DNA from: Undibacterium piscinae
Lineage (GTDB): Bacteria; Pseudomonadota; Gammaproteobacteria; Burkholderiales; Burkholderiaceae_D
Length of the DNA: 64,000 bases
Assembly (NCBI GenBank): GCA_003970805.2
Contig: CP051152.1
Location: 3,534,001 to 3,598,000 of the forward strand
Direction: 5' to 3'
The notes below the pieces were generated by a model. The model was given only the letters and a program-made list of their open reading frames with translations. It ran no database searches and was not told where the DNA came from. Position numbers and translations under genes: made by a program. Position 1 is the stretch's first letter; every line of letters begins with the position of its first letter. Shown here piece after piece: positions 36,595 through 46,164 of the stretch.

Positions 36595-38325
36595 TTAGTC
36601 GTTGGTGCAGCCTAATACTTCTTCGAGGCTAGTTGCCCCTTGCTTTACTTTTTGCAGTCCAGATTGACGCAGGCTTCTGACGCCATCTTTCTCTGACTGC
36701 TTCTTAATTTCCAGAGAGGAACCATTTGCCAGAATGATACGTTCTATTGCTTCGGTGATAGGCATGATCTGGTAAATGCCTACCCGACCTTTGTAGCCGC
36801 TGCCGGTGCAGCGTTCGCAGCCTACCGGACCGTAGGGTTTCCAGCTGCCATCGAGCTCATGCTCCTTAAATCCCGCTTGCAACAAAACTTCATCCAATAT
36901 CTCAACCTGCTTTTTGCATGTGCAAAGGCGACGAGTTAACCTTTGTGCCGTAATCAGGATAACTGATGAGGCGATATTGAATGGTGCGACGCCCATATTC
37001 ATTAGCCTGGTCAGTGTCGAAGGCGCATCGTTGGTATGCAGGGTAGAAAACACCATATGTCCGGTTTGCGCGGCCTTAATGGCGATGTCGGCAGTTTCAA
37101 GATCCCGGATCTCACCCACCATGATGATATCCGGATCTTGCCGCAGAAAAGACTTGAGCGCGACCGGGAATGTCAGTCCCGCTTTGTCATTGATATTGAC
37201 CTGATTGACGCCCGGTAAGTTGATTTCGGCCGGATCTTCCGCGGTAGAGATATTAATTCCCGGTTTGTTGATAACGTTCAGGCAGGTGTATAGAGAGACG
37301 GTTTTTCCCGAGCCGGTTGGTCCGGTAACTAGTACCATGCCATACGGACGTTGAATCGCATCCATCAGTATGGCTTTTTGGTCTGGATCATATCCGAGTG
37401 CATCAATCCCCATTTGCGCTTGCGAACCATCCAAAATACGCATAACAATTTTTTCGCCAAACAGGGTAGGCAAGATGCTGACCCGGAAGTCAATTGCTTT
37501 GGTCGGTGACAGAATAAGTTTCATCCTGCCATCTTGAGGCACGCGTTTTTCGGAAATGTCCAGTTTGGAAATGACCTTGATGCGAGAGACCAACTTATCT
37601 TTGATTGCCAGTGGTGGCTGGGCAATTTCCCTTAGTTCGCCATCGACCCGGAAACGTATCCGGTAAAATTTTTCAAATGGTTCGAAATGTAAATCCGATG
37701 CTCCGAGATTAATCGCGTCAATCAGCATTTTTTGCAGGAATTTGACGACAGGCGCATCGTCAACTTCACTTGTCTGTGTATCGGGAACGCCTGAGTTGAG
37801 GTCGTCCTCGCTAAATTCTATGTTGTAATCGTCGCCAGCCAGATCGGTGAGACTTTGCTCTGAGGATTTACTGAGTTTATCGAGTAACTTGAGTAATACG
37901 TCATGTTGCACGACCACTAGTTCCACGCCAAGACCGGTCTGAAATTTAATCTGATCGATCGCATTGGTGTTGGTCGGATCCGATATTGCCAGCGAAATTT
38001 TATTGCCGCGCTTAGATAGCGCAATCATGCGCTGAGTCTGCATCAGTTTTGCGTTAACAATTTTTTCCGGCAGCATGCTCTCGTTAAATACTGCCAGATC
38101 TACCAGTGGATAGCCAAAGGTATCCGAGCAAAAAGATGCCAGATCGCGCGCGCTCATCAAGCCGCTTTGTAACAGGCTGTCGACAAAGTGGGTTTTTTCA
38201 GCCTGAGATTTTTTATGTATGGGATCTATCTGTGCCAACGACAATACATTGGCCTGTATCAAGGCGCGCGCCAGCCCTGATGAGGTGGATGTGTGTATGG
38301 CCGAATTAGGTGGAGCTGCAGACAT
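36595..38325 (-). CDS. pilB: Type IV pilus assembly ATPase PilB
   Basis: The 576-residue extension motor of the type IV pilus. The start at 38325 (MSAAPPNSA) is chosen; a longer frame begins 26 codons earlier with an atypical sequence. The N-terminal domain has two GSPII_E-like regions, Walker A is GPTGSGKT at 335-342, and the Asp box (AEDPAEINLPG) and His box (VFSTLHTNDAP) follow. Zinc-binding cysteines are in RLCTCKKQ and GCERCTGSG. First gene of the pil operon. Confidence 0.96.
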   Translation of the reverse strand: MSAAPPNSAIHTSTSSGLARALIQANVLSLAQIDPIHKKSQAEKTHFVDSLLQSGLMSARDLASFCSDTFGYPLVDLAVFNESMLPEKIVNAKLMQTQRMIALSKRGNKISLAISDPTNTNAIDQIKFQTGLGVELVVVQHDVLLKLLDKLSKSSEQSLTDLAGDDYNIEFSEDDLNSGVPDTQTSEVDDAPVVKFLQKMLIDAINLGASDLHFEPFEKFYRIRFRVDGELREIAQPPLAIKDKLVSRIKVISKLDISEKRVPQDGRMKLILSPTKAIDFRVSILPTLFGEKIVMRILDGSQAQMGIDALGYDPDQKAILMDAIQRPYGMVLVTGPTGSGKTVSLYTCLNVINKPGINISTAEDPAEINLPGVNQVNINDKAGLTFPVALKSFLRQDPDIIMVGEIRDLETADIAIKAAQTGHMVFSTLHTNDAPSTLTRLMNMGVAPFNIASSVILITAQRLTRRLCTCKKQVEILDEVLLQAGFKEHELDGSWKPYGPVGCERCTGSGYKGRVGIYQIMPITEAIERIILANGSSLEIKKQSEKDGVRSLRQSGLQKVKQGATSLEEVLGCTND

Positions 38326-39109
38326 AGGATCTTTTGAATAAGGTGTAAAAAGCCATTTTTTGCTTTGTCGTACTGTGGCTAAGCACGGTCGCTTTCTTTG
38401 CAATACTAGTGACGAAATCTAGCGACGTCTAAGATTAGTTCTCTTCGGTAGTTGTATTAGTATAAGGGGGTTCCTGCAATTAAACTATTTTACTAAACTA
38501 TTATCAAAAGTGCGTATGAGTTTCACCACTTCAATTGATGGATGTCTCAGCTTAATTTGTCGCAGCGTAATGCGAGTTTTGTTTGTAGGCGTATCGCTGA
38601 TGATACCCAATTTTTTACGAAATGCCTGAAAATATTGTAACTCGGGAAATACAATTGCTTCTGTGGAATTATTTCGAGCCAAAACCGGAATCAACTATAA
38701 AGGTGTGTTCCTAAATTTTTTCTGGCGGGCAGGGGGATTTTACCTGTGATTTTGAGGCAGTAATGCGCCTGGAGTGCTTAGCTAGGCTTTACCTGTGATG
38801 GCAATTGTCGCTCATCTGATAACTTGTGCCGAACTAGCTTCCGGTTCTGGGTTACCTAAGTCACCAGTTGCTAAGGCCGTCCAGCAAGATCGGGCTATAT
38901 AGGTTTTTGCATCGGAAACCATCGGAACCGCATTGATAATGCTTAATGTCCGGCAAGATGATTTATTCATTGAGGTAAAGCCAGAGCGCTGGAATTTGGC
39001 GAGCCAGTCCCGCAATATCTACGCAAGAAGAGTGGCGGCCGTCAATCTCATCGTTACCCAAATCTGCGGACCCGGCGGGCAACGATGATGGTTGATTACT
39101 TAGGCCTAT
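38326..39109. other. Non-coding gap between pilB and ispB
   Basis: About 780 bp, long for this gene-dense region. A 69-codon minus-strand frame at 38485-38694 starts with TTG and has no good ribosome site or known motif. Composition becomes AT-rich near 38400-38700. The pilB promoter is presumably near 38340-38480. I see no RNA gene. Confidence 0.45.
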
Positions 39110-40090
39110 TTAATGATTTCTATCCACCGCAAAACTAGCTAGTGCCAGCAGTGCTTGCTTGTAAGGGCTATCGGTGAGTGAGCTTATTGAGGCGGCGGCG
39201 CGTGCCGCAGCTTTGACTGCTTCGTCCCTGGTGTAGTCGAGTGCACCGGAATGCGTAATGGCCGAAAGAATCGCATCAAATTTTGATTCATCCCCTTGTT
39301 CTATACAAGCGCGCACCAGTTGACACTGCTCTGATGTGCCATGTTTCATCAGGTAGATGAGTGGCAGGGTAGGCTTGCCTTCACGTAAATCGTCCCCGAC
39401 ATTTTTGCCTATATCTTCGGCATTGCCAGAGTAATCGAGTACATCGTCAATCAACTGGAAGGCCGTACCCAGCGAGCGGCCATATTCGGCTGCAGCTTCA
39501 ATCTGCTCCGGATTGGCTCCGGCGATTAGTGCGCCTATCTGAGCCGCGGCTTCAAATAGCTTAGCGGTTTTGGAACGGATTACCTGTAAATAGCGCTCTT
39601 CCGTTACATCGGGATCGTGCATATTGAGTAGTTGCAGCACTTCACCTTCAGCGATCACGTTGGTCGCATCCGCGAGTATCTGCATCACTTGCATGCTGTT
39701 GATCGATACCATCATCTGGAAGGCGCGGGAATATAAAAAATCCCCGACCAACACCGAGGCGGCGTTGCCGAACAAGGCATTCGCAGTCTGGCGACCACGG
39801 CGCAACGAGGATTCATCGACTACGTCATCATGCAGCAGGGTGGCAGTGTGGATAAACTCGACGATGGCAGCCAAATCATGATGATGCTTGCCTTGGTACT
39901 GATAGGCGTTCGCCATTAACAGCACCAATACAGGGCGTATGCGTTTACCGCCGGCGCTGATGATGTACTCGGCAATCTGATTGACCAGCGGGACTTCTGA
40001 ATGAAGCTGTTGTCGGATGACTAGATTTACCGCTGCCATTTCAGGCGCGATCAATTCCGTAATGCTGTTTTGGGTAGGTGTGGCAGACAA
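39110..40090 (-). CDS. ispB: Octaprenyl diphosphate synthase IspB
   Basis: A 326-residue trans-prenyltransferase making the C40 side chain of ubiquinone. The two Asp-rich metal-binding motifs are LLHDDVVDESSLRRG and LIDDVLDYSGNAED, and the substrate site GGKRIRPVLVLL is at the N-terminus. It normally precedes rplU-rpmA in this bacterial group; here a GH18-type gene lies between on the other strand. Confidence 0.95.
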   Translation of the reverse strand: MSATPTQNSITELIAPEMAAVNLVIRQQLHSEVPLVNQIAEYIISAGGKRIRPVLVLLMANAYQYQGKHHHDLAAIVEFIHTATLLHDDVVDESSLRRGRQTANALFGNAASVLVGDFLYSRAFQMMVSINSMQVMQILADATNVIAEGEVLQLLNMHDPDVTEERYLQVIRSKTAKLFEAAAQIGALIAGANPEQIEAAAEYGRSLGTAFQLIDDVLDYSGNAEDIGKNVGDDLREGKPTLPLIYLMKHGTSEQCQLVRACIEQGDESKFDAILSAITHSGALDYTRDEAVKAAARAAASISSLTDSPYKQALLALASFAVDRNH

Positions 40091-40545
40091 GGGTGAACCT
40101 GCGAAAAATTCAAGATAACGCGATTATACGATGCTGCACTCCGATGTTGCACTCTGATTTGCGGAAAAAGAGGATACGAAATTTTTTCGACGCTTATCTT
40201 AGATGGCCCCTTGGGGGTGCTACATGGCCTTTTTGAATTGGGCAGGCTTGGTCGGCAAACAAATATTGGCGGGTTTCGAATAATTGAATAAAGGTCTCAG
40301 GTCTATGTATTTTATTAAGTTGGAGTTAGGCAAGGAGCGCTGTGTTTTGGGGAAGAATGAGCGCTGATAGATGAAAGCTGCATTTTGCTGCAGTCAAGAC
40401 GCAACAGACCAATTACTCCTTTGTCATAGGTGATGGTGGTCATACACTGCATACCAGTAGTAATTGAGTTGCTATTGGTTGCAAATGAAGATGGGGAAAG
40501 CAACAATAACGCACTTTTTGTTATTTTTTTTGTATTGGGATAAGA
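40091..40545. other. Divergent intergenic region between ispB and the GH18-like gene
   Basis: About 455 bp with no supported gene. It must hold both divergent promoters. T-rich DNA just before 40540 precedes the GTG start of the downstream gene. Confidence 0.45.
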
Positions 40546-41544
40546 GTGCGCTTTGCCAAATTGTTGTTATTCAGTAGTGTTTTGTTTTGTGTCAGCGGTT
40601 TTGCCGTCGAGAGTAAAATTCAAGTTATGGGATGGGTGCCTGCATACGGCCTCAATGAATCCATGGCAGCGCTGGAATCGCAAGCCTTGATCGGTGAAGG
40701 ACTGACCCGCCTGGGGCTCCAATTATGGAATCCAAGCCCGGACGGCCGCGGTCTGGTACTTGCTCCGGTTAACAAGCAGGGACAGTCAGTTCGACCTGAG
40801 GATGTGGTGCGCTTTCGTGACTGGGCAAAGATGCACGGGATTAAAGTGTTTTTGACTGTCTACAATAACTCTCAAGTGATGGGAAAGTGGGATTGGGCGC
40901 TGGCCAGACGCGCTTTTGCTCAGCACCCCGCAGAATTTTCGCATGCCCTGCTGGCGGAGATGAATAAATACGAATTGGATGGCATTGACCTCGACCTCGA
41001 AGGCGAGGGGGAGCTTGATTCTGATCGTCCTGCTTATGCGCAATTGATTCGTGATTTGTCGGCAAAGCTTAAGGCTCAAGGTAAGTTACTCACGGTCGAT
41101 AGCTTTCATAGCCCTTGCATGAATGCTCCTAACATGAGTTGGTGGGGAGATTGGTTAGGCTATGTTGATGCGATACATAGCATGGGCTACGAGGATCTGT
41201 ATGAAGGCAGCGAGCAAGCATTTACTCCCGAGGAGAAATCTGTTTGTGAAGATGGGGCGCATATTTTTAAATATAGCTGGCAGTTGCGCTATGCAATGCG
41301 CGCCGGTTATAAACCAGGTCAGATCCTGATGGGTATGCCAACTTGGCTCGATAGTTGGGGTAAGGGCGGCTTAGGCAAGGATATCATTTCCCATGTGCGT
41401 GAAGCGCAAGCACTGGGCGTTGGAATTGCATTATGGGATTTGCAACTCGCAGCTGCGCCATGGCGTAGTGCCGCGACCTGGCAGGCTATCCGCGTTCTGC
41501 GTGATATTCCCGGTGCCGAAGGAAAGCTACCGCGCCAGCCTTAA
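40546..41544 (+). CDS. Secreted glycoside hydrolase family 18-like (chitinase fold) protein
   Basis: A 332-residue protein with signal peptide (MRFAKLLLFSSVLFCVSGFA) and a GH18 barrel. The catalytic DxxDxDxE motif is intact as YELDGIDLDLEGEGELD, so hydrolysis of chitin-like or peptidoglycan-derived N-acetylglucosamine links is possible. DAIHSMGYEDLYEG and MGMPTWLDSW are typical barrel-strand segments. It starts at GTG with GGGA 5 bp upstream. It sits alone between ispB and rplU. Exact substrate is unknown. Confidence 0.85.
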   Translation: MRFAKLLLFSSVLFCVSGFAVESKIQVMGWVPAYGLNESMAALESQALIGEGLTRLGLQLWNPSPDGRGLVLAPVNKQGQSVRPEDVVRFRDWAKMHGIKVFLTVYNNSQVMGKWDWALARRAFAQHPAEFSHALLAEMNKYELDGIDLDLEGEGELDSDRPAYAQLIRDLSAKLKAQGKLLTVDSFHSPCMNAPNMSWWGDWLGYVDAIHSMGYEDLYEGSEQAFTPEEKSVCEDGAHIFKYSWQLRYAMRAGYKPGQILMGMPTWLDSWGKGGLGKDIISHVREAQALGVGIALWDLQLAAAPWRSAATWQAIRVLRDIPGAEGKLPRQP

Positions 41545-41573
41545 ATTCTGCTGAAAAAATATGCAAATAGATT

Positions 41574-41602
41574 TTGACTGGAGCATTAAGCCTATGTATA
41601 AT
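41574..41602 (+). promoter_or_regulatory. Strong sigma-70 promoter of rplU-rpmA
   Basis: TTGACT (41574-41579) and a perfect TATAAT (41597-41602) are separated by the ideal 17 bp. The site is about 80 bp upstream of the rplU start, as expected for a highly expressed ribosomal protein operon. Confidence 0.85.
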
Positions 41603-41679
41603 TCGCGGTTCTCCCGCTTTCTTGTGTGTGTATTTCTGGAAAGTGGGGAAATCCCTATATTTATTTGATGAGGTTTCAC

Positions 41680-41991
41680 ATGTACGCGGTCATAAAAACC
41701 GGTGGCAAACAATATAAAGTTGTCGCTGGTGAAAAACTTAAAGTAGAACAGATACCTGCAGACATTGGCTCCGAACTCACCATAGATCAAGTACTCGCCA
41801 TGGGCGAGGGAGATACCATTAAAGTTGGTACTCCATTGGTCGCAGGTGCTACGGTGCTGGTTAAGGTGATTGATCACGGACGCCACGACAAGGTTCGCAT
41901 TTTCAAAATGCGTCGTCGTAAGCATTACCAGAAGCGTCAAGGCCATCGCCAAAACTACACTGAACTGCAGATTGTTTCTATCAACGGTTAA
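41680..41991 (+). CDS. rplU: 50S ribosomal protein L21
   Basis: A 103-residue L21 starting at the canonical [20 protein letters not shown]. The C-terminal [20 protein letters not shown] is the rRNA-binding signature. An in-frame start 18 codons earlier is not used in the family. It pairs with rpmA 48 bp downstream. Confidence 0.98.
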   Translation: MYAVIKTGGKQYKVVAGEKLKVEQIPADIGSELTIDQVLAMGEGDTIKVGTPLVAGATVLVKVIDHGRHDKVRIFKMRRRKHYQKRQGHRQNYTELQIVSING

Positions 41992-42039
41992 TCCGTCGAT
42001 AAAGCAATTTTCCCACCTGAATTTCAAGGAGCTAATTAA

Positions 42040-42297
42040 ATGGCACATAAAAAAGGCGGCGGCACCACGCGCAACGGCCGTGACTCAGAGTCAAAGCGAC
42101 TCGGTGTTAAAGTTTACGGCGGTCAGTCTATCAATGCTGGCGGTATCATCATTCGTCAACGCGGCACACGCGTTCACGCTGGTGAAAACGTCGGTATGGG
42201 CAAAGATCACACTCTGTTCGCACTGACACCAGGCAAAGTACAATTTGGTACTAAAGGTCCATTGAAGCACCAGTACGTGACTGTTGTAGCAGCTTAA
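42040..42297 (+). CDS. rpmA: 50S ribosomal protein L27
   Basis: An 85-residue L27, starting [20 protein letters not shown], with the usual flexible N-terminus that reaches the peptidyl-transferase centre. AAGGAG lies just before the ATG. A strong terminator follows 30 bp downstream, so rplU-rpmA forms its own unit before obgE. Confidence 0.98.
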   Translation: MAHKKGGGTTRNGRDSESKRLGVKVYGGQSINAGGIIIRQRGTRVHAGENVGMGKDHTLFALTPGKVQFGTKGPLKHQYVTVVAA

Positions 42298-42326
42298 TAC
42301 AGCAGCCAAGGCGCAAGCCCGTATAT

Positions 42327-42358
42327 AAAAAGGCTCTGCCGTTGGTGGAGCCTTTTTA
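42327..42358 (+). terminator. Rho-independent terminator of rplU-rpmA
   Basis: A perfect 10-bp stem AAAAAGGCTC (42327-42336) / GAGCCTTTTT (42348-42357) with an 11-nt loop, the 3' arm itself forming the T-run. It could work in both directions. Confidence 0.9.
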
Positions 42359-42563
42359 ATTTGTACTATAAAATAAAAAATTCAGGATGGATGCAAAGTA
42401 GTTTTTGCCTGGTGCGCGCATTCGCTGCGCGGCAAATAGATTTGTTGTCCATCTATCGTATTCACCGGAAATCAAGCAGGAAAAATCGCGTAGCATAGGC
42501 TCGCTGGATTTTCCCTTGGCTCTGGTCTTAAAGCTGAAAAGCTCTATTGTTTAGGTGGCAAAC

Positions 42564-43550
42564 ATGAAATTTATCGACGAAGCAAGAATTGAAGTTATTG
42601 CAGGTGATGGTGGTAACGGCGTCGCCTCCTTCTGTCGTGAAAAATTCAGACCATTTGGCGGTCCGGATGGCGGCGATGGCGGCAAAGGCGGCAGCATAAT
42701 CGCGGTAGCCGATCGCAACATCAACACCTTGGTTGATTTTCGTTATGCCAAGTTGCATAAGGCCAAGGATGGCGAAAACGGCCGTGGTGCCGATTGCTAT
42801 GGTAAGGGCGCTGATGACATCTTCTTGCGTATGCCGGTTGGTACACTGATCGTCGATCGCAATACCGATGAGCCGATTGCCGATCTGACCGAGCATGGTC
42901 AGCAAGTTGTCTTGGTTAAAGGCGGCGAAGGCGGTTGGGGTAATATCCACTTTAAATCTTCGACTAACCGTGCACCGCGTCAGCGTGGCGATGGTAAAGA
43001 GGGTGAACGCCGCGAACTGAAACTGGAATTGAAAGTATTGGCCGACGTCGGTTTGCTGGGTTTGCCCAATGCCGGTAAATCTACTTTCATTACTGCGGTA
43101 TCGAACGCACGACCAAAGATCGCTGATTATCCATTCACCACCTTGCATCCGAATCTGGGTATGGTACGCGTCAGCCACGAAAAGAGTTTCGTGATTGCCG
43201 ATATCCCTGGTCTGATCGAAGGCGCTGCTGATGGTATCGGTCTTGGCGTACAGTTCCTCAAGCATTTGCAGCGTACCGGTTTGCTGTTGCATATCGTTGA
43301 TCTGGCACCGTTTGATGACACGGTTGATCCGGTCAAGGACAATAAGGCGCTGGTCAAGGAATTGCGTAAGTACGATGAGTCGCTGTTTGAAAAACCGCGC
43401 TGGTTGGTGCTCAATAAGCTTGATATGTTGAGCGAAGAAGAGCGTAAAAAGCGCGTCAAGGATTTCATTAAACGCTTTGCCTGGAAAGGGCCGGTATTTG
43501 AGATTTCCGCTTTGACTCATGAAGGTTGCCAGGATCTGGTCGTGGTCTGA
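42564..43550 (+). CDS. obgE: GTPase ObgE/CgtA, shortened at the C-terminus
   Basis: An Obg GTPase needed for late large-subunit ribosome assembly. The start at 42564 ([20 protein letters not shown]) is canonical. The glycine-rich Obg fold covers about 1-160 and the G domain follows: G1 GLPNAGKST (from 166), switch TTLHPNLG, G3 [10 protein letters not shown]4 NKLD and G5 ISA. At 328 residues it is about 30-45 short of relatives: after EGCQDLVVV the frame stops, and an adjacent frame gives LIYAF and stops again. The core is complete, so it may function, but its 3' end abuts a ubiH fragment (see findings). Confidence 0.93.
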   Translation: MKFIDEARIEVIAGDGGNGVASFCREKFRPFGGPDGGDGGKGGSIIAVADRNINTLVDFRYAKLHKAKDGENGRGADCYGKGADDIFLRMPVGTLIVDRNTDEPIADLTEHGQQVVLVKGGEGGWGNIHFKSSTNRAPRQRGDGKEGERRELKLELKVLADVGLLGLPNAGKSTFITAVSNARPKIADYPFTTLHPNLGMVRVSHEKSFVIADIPGLIEGAADGIGLGVQFLKHLQRTGLLLHIVDLAPFDDTVDPVKDNKALVKELRKYDESLFEKPRWLVLNKLDMLSEEERKKRVKDFIKRFAWKGPVFEISALTHEGCQDLVVV

Positions 43551-43560
43551 TCTATGCGTT

Positions 43561-43903
43561 TTAAAGTTTATGCAGCGGTGCGACGATATCACCGTAACGC
43601 GCCACATAACCGAGCGCCGCCAATTGATAATCGGCGGCCTTGATCAGGCTACGGCCAAAGTGGGCGCGGCGCGAGACATGGATTTGTGTAATCGCGGTGG
43701 CTTTAATTGGCCAGGCCTGTATCGCCTGCAGGATTTGCTTACTGCCATACGACAAGGCAATCGAGCGCGCGTCCTGACTGGCTTGCTCAGATGGCGAGTA
43801 GCAAGATGTCGCGGGCGGCATAGCCTTGCTGGTGCAACATTAAGGCCAGCGCCTGGCCGACCGGGCCGGCGCCGCAGATGGCGATGTGTACGTGCGCTGT
43901 CAA
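43561..43903 (-). pseudogene. ubiH: 5' stump of ubiH (ubiquinone biosynthesis hydroxylase)
   Basis: From TTG at 43903, with AAGGAG upstream, the minus strand reads LTAHVHIAICGAGPVGQALA, the FAD-binding start of a UbiH/UbiF-type monooxygenase, then LMLHQQGYAARDILLL. Near 43800 the frame changes, and the next frame continues SEQASQDARSIALSYGSKQI and RRAHFGRSLIKAADYQLAA, ending YGDIVAPLHKL at 43561. Only about 110 of the usual 380-400 residues remain. It follows pepP, its normal partner. The break point touches the cut end of obgE. Confidence 0.85.
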
Positions 43904-43957
43904 AATGCGGTTCTCCTTATTGCTCGCTGCCGGCCATATTGCAAAGGCCGGTATGGT

Positions 43958-45307
43958 TTATCTGGTCAGCATCAATGCTTCAATTTCGGCCACGGTTTTT
44001 GGCGTGTCGCGGCTGAGGTTGAGATGGCCTTGCGGCGTGATCAGGATATCGTCTTCTATGCGTATGCCGATGTTCCAGTATTGTTCCGGTACACCTTCTG
44101 CCGCACGCACGTAGATGCCAGGTTCTATGGTGAACGCCATGCCCGCTTCCAGCTTGCGGTAAGGGCGTTCATTGCCGACCTTGTTGGTCTCGCGATAGTC
44201 ACCGACATCATGTACGTCCAGGCCTATCCAGTGGCCGGTGCCGTGCATGTAAAACTGGCGGAAGGCATTGCTGGCGATCGCATCGTCGAGATTGCCGACT
44301 TTGTTTTTATCGAGCAAGCCGGTGTCGAGCATGCCCTGCGTGAGTACCCGCACTGCCGCGTGGTGGCCGTCCATATACGCCGCGCCCGGCCGGGCACAGT
44401 CCAGCGCCGCCTGTTGGGAAGCGAGTACCAGTTCATACAATGTCTTTTGCGCAGCGCTAAATTTGCCGTTGGCGGGGAAGGTCCGGGTGATGTCGGAGGC
44501 GTAGCTGTCAAATTCGCAGCCGGCATCGATCAGGATCAAATCACCATCCTTGATACGGGCGGCATTGCTCTGGTAATGCAGGATGCAGGCATTGGCACCG
44601 GCGGCAACGATGGAACCATAGGCTGGCGCTTGCGAACCCTGACGGCGAAATTCATGCAATAGCTCGGCTTCGAGTTCGTATTCATGCATGCCGGGTCTGG
44701 CATGGCGCATGGCGCGCGCATGTGCCGTGCCAGAAATGCTGGCAGCGGTTTGCATCAGTGCGATTTCGCTGGCATCCTTGAAGAGGCGCATTTCATCGAG
44801 CAGCTTGCGCAGATCCAGGGTTTTGTCTGGTGCCGTGATGCCGCTACGCGATTTGGCGCGCACCGCATCCATCCATTGCTGCAATCGGGTGTCGAGCTTG
44901 GCATCGGCACCGGTGCTGTGAAATACGCTAGCGGCATCGGCCAGCAGCTTGGGCATTTCTTCGTTCAGTGCCGTGATAGGGTAGGCGGCATCAAAGCCGA
45001 ACTGGGCCTGGGCTGCTGCCGGACCGTAGCGGAATCCATCCCAGATTTCGCGTTCCATATCTTTTTCGCGGCAAAACAAGATGCTGCGCTGGCTGCTGCC
45101 ATCGGCGATCAGTACGATCAGCGCTTCCGGTTCGGTGAAACCGGATAAATAATAAAAATAACTGTCATGGCGAAACGGGAATGTGTTGTCGCTATTGCGT
45201 GTCATTTCCTGTGCAGTCGGCACAATCGCGATACCGCCGCCTTGCGCCTGCATCTGCTCCAGCAATTGCCGGCGGCGCCGGAAATAGGAGTTCATGGTGG
45301 CGTTCAT
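43958..45307 (-). CDS. pepP: Xaa-Pro aminopeptidase PepP
   Basis: A 449-residue metallopeptidase releasing N-terminal residues before proline. The N-terminal AMP_N domain (SYFRRRRQLLEQMQ, PFRHDSYFYYLSGFTEPEAL) precedes the pita-bread domain with metal ligands in LIDAGCEFDSYASDITRTFP, the His of MHGTGHWIGLDVHDVGDY and Glu residues of AFTIEPGIYV and IGIRIEDDIL. Its ATG overlaps the murU stop by 4 bp. It belongs to the amgK-murU-pepP-ubiH minus-strand operon. Confidence 0.96.
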   Translation of the reverse strand: MNATMNSYFRRRRQLLEQMQAQGGGIAIVPTAQEMTRNSDNTFPFRHDSYFYYLSGFTEPEALIVLIADGSSQRSILFCREKDMEREIWDGFRYGPAAAQAQFGFDAAYPITALNEEMPKLLADAASVFHSTGADAKLDTRLQQWMDAVRAKSRSGITAPDKTLDLRKLLDEMRLFKDASEIALMQTAASISGTAHARAMRHARPGMHEYELEAELLHEFRRQGSQAPAYGSIVAAGANACILHYQSNAARIKDGDLILIDAGCEFDSYASDITRTFPANGKFSAAQKTLYELVLASQQAALDCARPGAAYMDGHHAAVRVLTQGMLDTGLLDKNKVGNLDDAIASNAFRQFYMHGTGHWIGLDVHDVGDYRETNKVGNERPYRKLEAGMAFTIEPGIYVRAAEGVPEQYWNIGIRIEDDILITPQGHLNLSRDTPKTVAEIEALMLTR

Positions 45308-46056
45308 GGACGTGGTCCGGAGTTGACCTTGCTATTCATCACACCGTTGAGGGGGGCATTGAGTGCCGCCAGTTGCTCAGGTGTGCCGACGTTATGCCAG
45401 ACCCCGCTATACAACTCACCACCGAGTTGGCCGCGATCGGCGTAGTCGCGCAGTATCGGCGCTAATTTGGCGTGTTCGCCTGCCTTGATGCCGGCAAACA
45501 TCTCGGGCCGGTAGACCCCGATATTGCCGAAGGTCAGACGCGGTTCGCCCTCTTTGCCCTGATTCGACAATCCCATCAGGTTCAGCGCAAAATCGCCCTC
45601 AGGATGAAACGAGGGGTTTTTTACCATGTACAGCCAGGCCACGTCGCGCTTATCGAGCGGATGCGGATTGCCCCACATGTCATTGTCTTCCAGCGTATTG
45701 AGGCATTCGGTGAAATTGAAATGCGGAATGTAAATGTCGGAAGAAATCACGATGAAAGGCTCGTCACCCAATAACGGCAAGGCCTTGGCGATGCCGCCGG
45801 CGGTTTCCAACGCAGTTGCTTCGGCCGAATAACTTATTTGTGCGCCGAACTGGCTACCGTCGCCCAACAACTCTTCTATCATGTGACCCAGATGGGCGTG
45901 ATTGATGACGATCTCGGTAATCCCGGCCTTTACCAGATTGAGGATGTGCCAGACGATCAAGGGACGGCCGCGTACCTTCAGCAGAGGCTTAGGGCAGGTG
46001 TCGGTCAAAGGTCGCATCCGTTCGCCGCGACCTGCGGCAAGTAACATGGCTTTCAT
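45304..46056 (-). CDS. murU: N-acetylmuramate alpha-1-phosphate uridylyltransferase MurU
   Basis: A 250-residue nucleotidyltransferase. The signature MKAMLLAAGRGERMRPLTDT and PKPLLKVRGRPLIVW is present, with metal-binding ISSDIY further on. With AmgK it forms the cell-wall recycling shortcut that turns N-acetylmuramic acid into UDP-MurNAc, bypassing fosfomycin-sensitive synthesis, as known in Pseudomonas. The neighbouring amgK, 108 bp upstream, supports this assignment over a generic sugar nucleotidyltransferase. Confidence 0.92.
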   Translation of the reverse strand: MKAMLLAAGRGERMRPLTDTCPKPLLKVRGRPLIVWHILNLVKAGITEIVINHAHLGHMIEELLGDGSQFGAQISYSAEATALETAGGIAKALPLLGDEPFIVISSDIYIPHFNFTECLNTLEDNDMWGNPHPLDKRDVAWLYMVKNPSFHPEGDFALNLMGLSNQGKEGEPRLTFGNIGVYRPEMFAGIKAGEHAKLAPILRDYADRGQLGGELYSGVWHNVGTPEQLAALNAPLNGVMNSKVNSGPRP

Positions 46057-46164
46057 GGAGATTCTCTATACTGGATGGGGGTATTTAAATATGCGCGCTA
46101 TTCTATTGCGCAACATGGGTGGTTTTTACTGATACTCCCCATATTGCACGGATAGATTGGGGTT

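Noticed and set aside
38812..39015. A 67-codon minus-strand frame between pilB and ispB
   Set aside because: No ribosome site, no recognisable domain, and composition unlike neighbouring genes; treated as non-coding.
42528..43607. A 359-codon open frame on the minus strand opposite obgE
   Set aside because: It is fully antisense to a recognised GTPase with all G motifs, has no family resemblance, and arises from codon bias.
43886..44662. A 258-codon plus-strand frame opposite pepP
   Set aside because: Antisense to an intact PepP; its composition mirrors the codon pattern and shows no motif.
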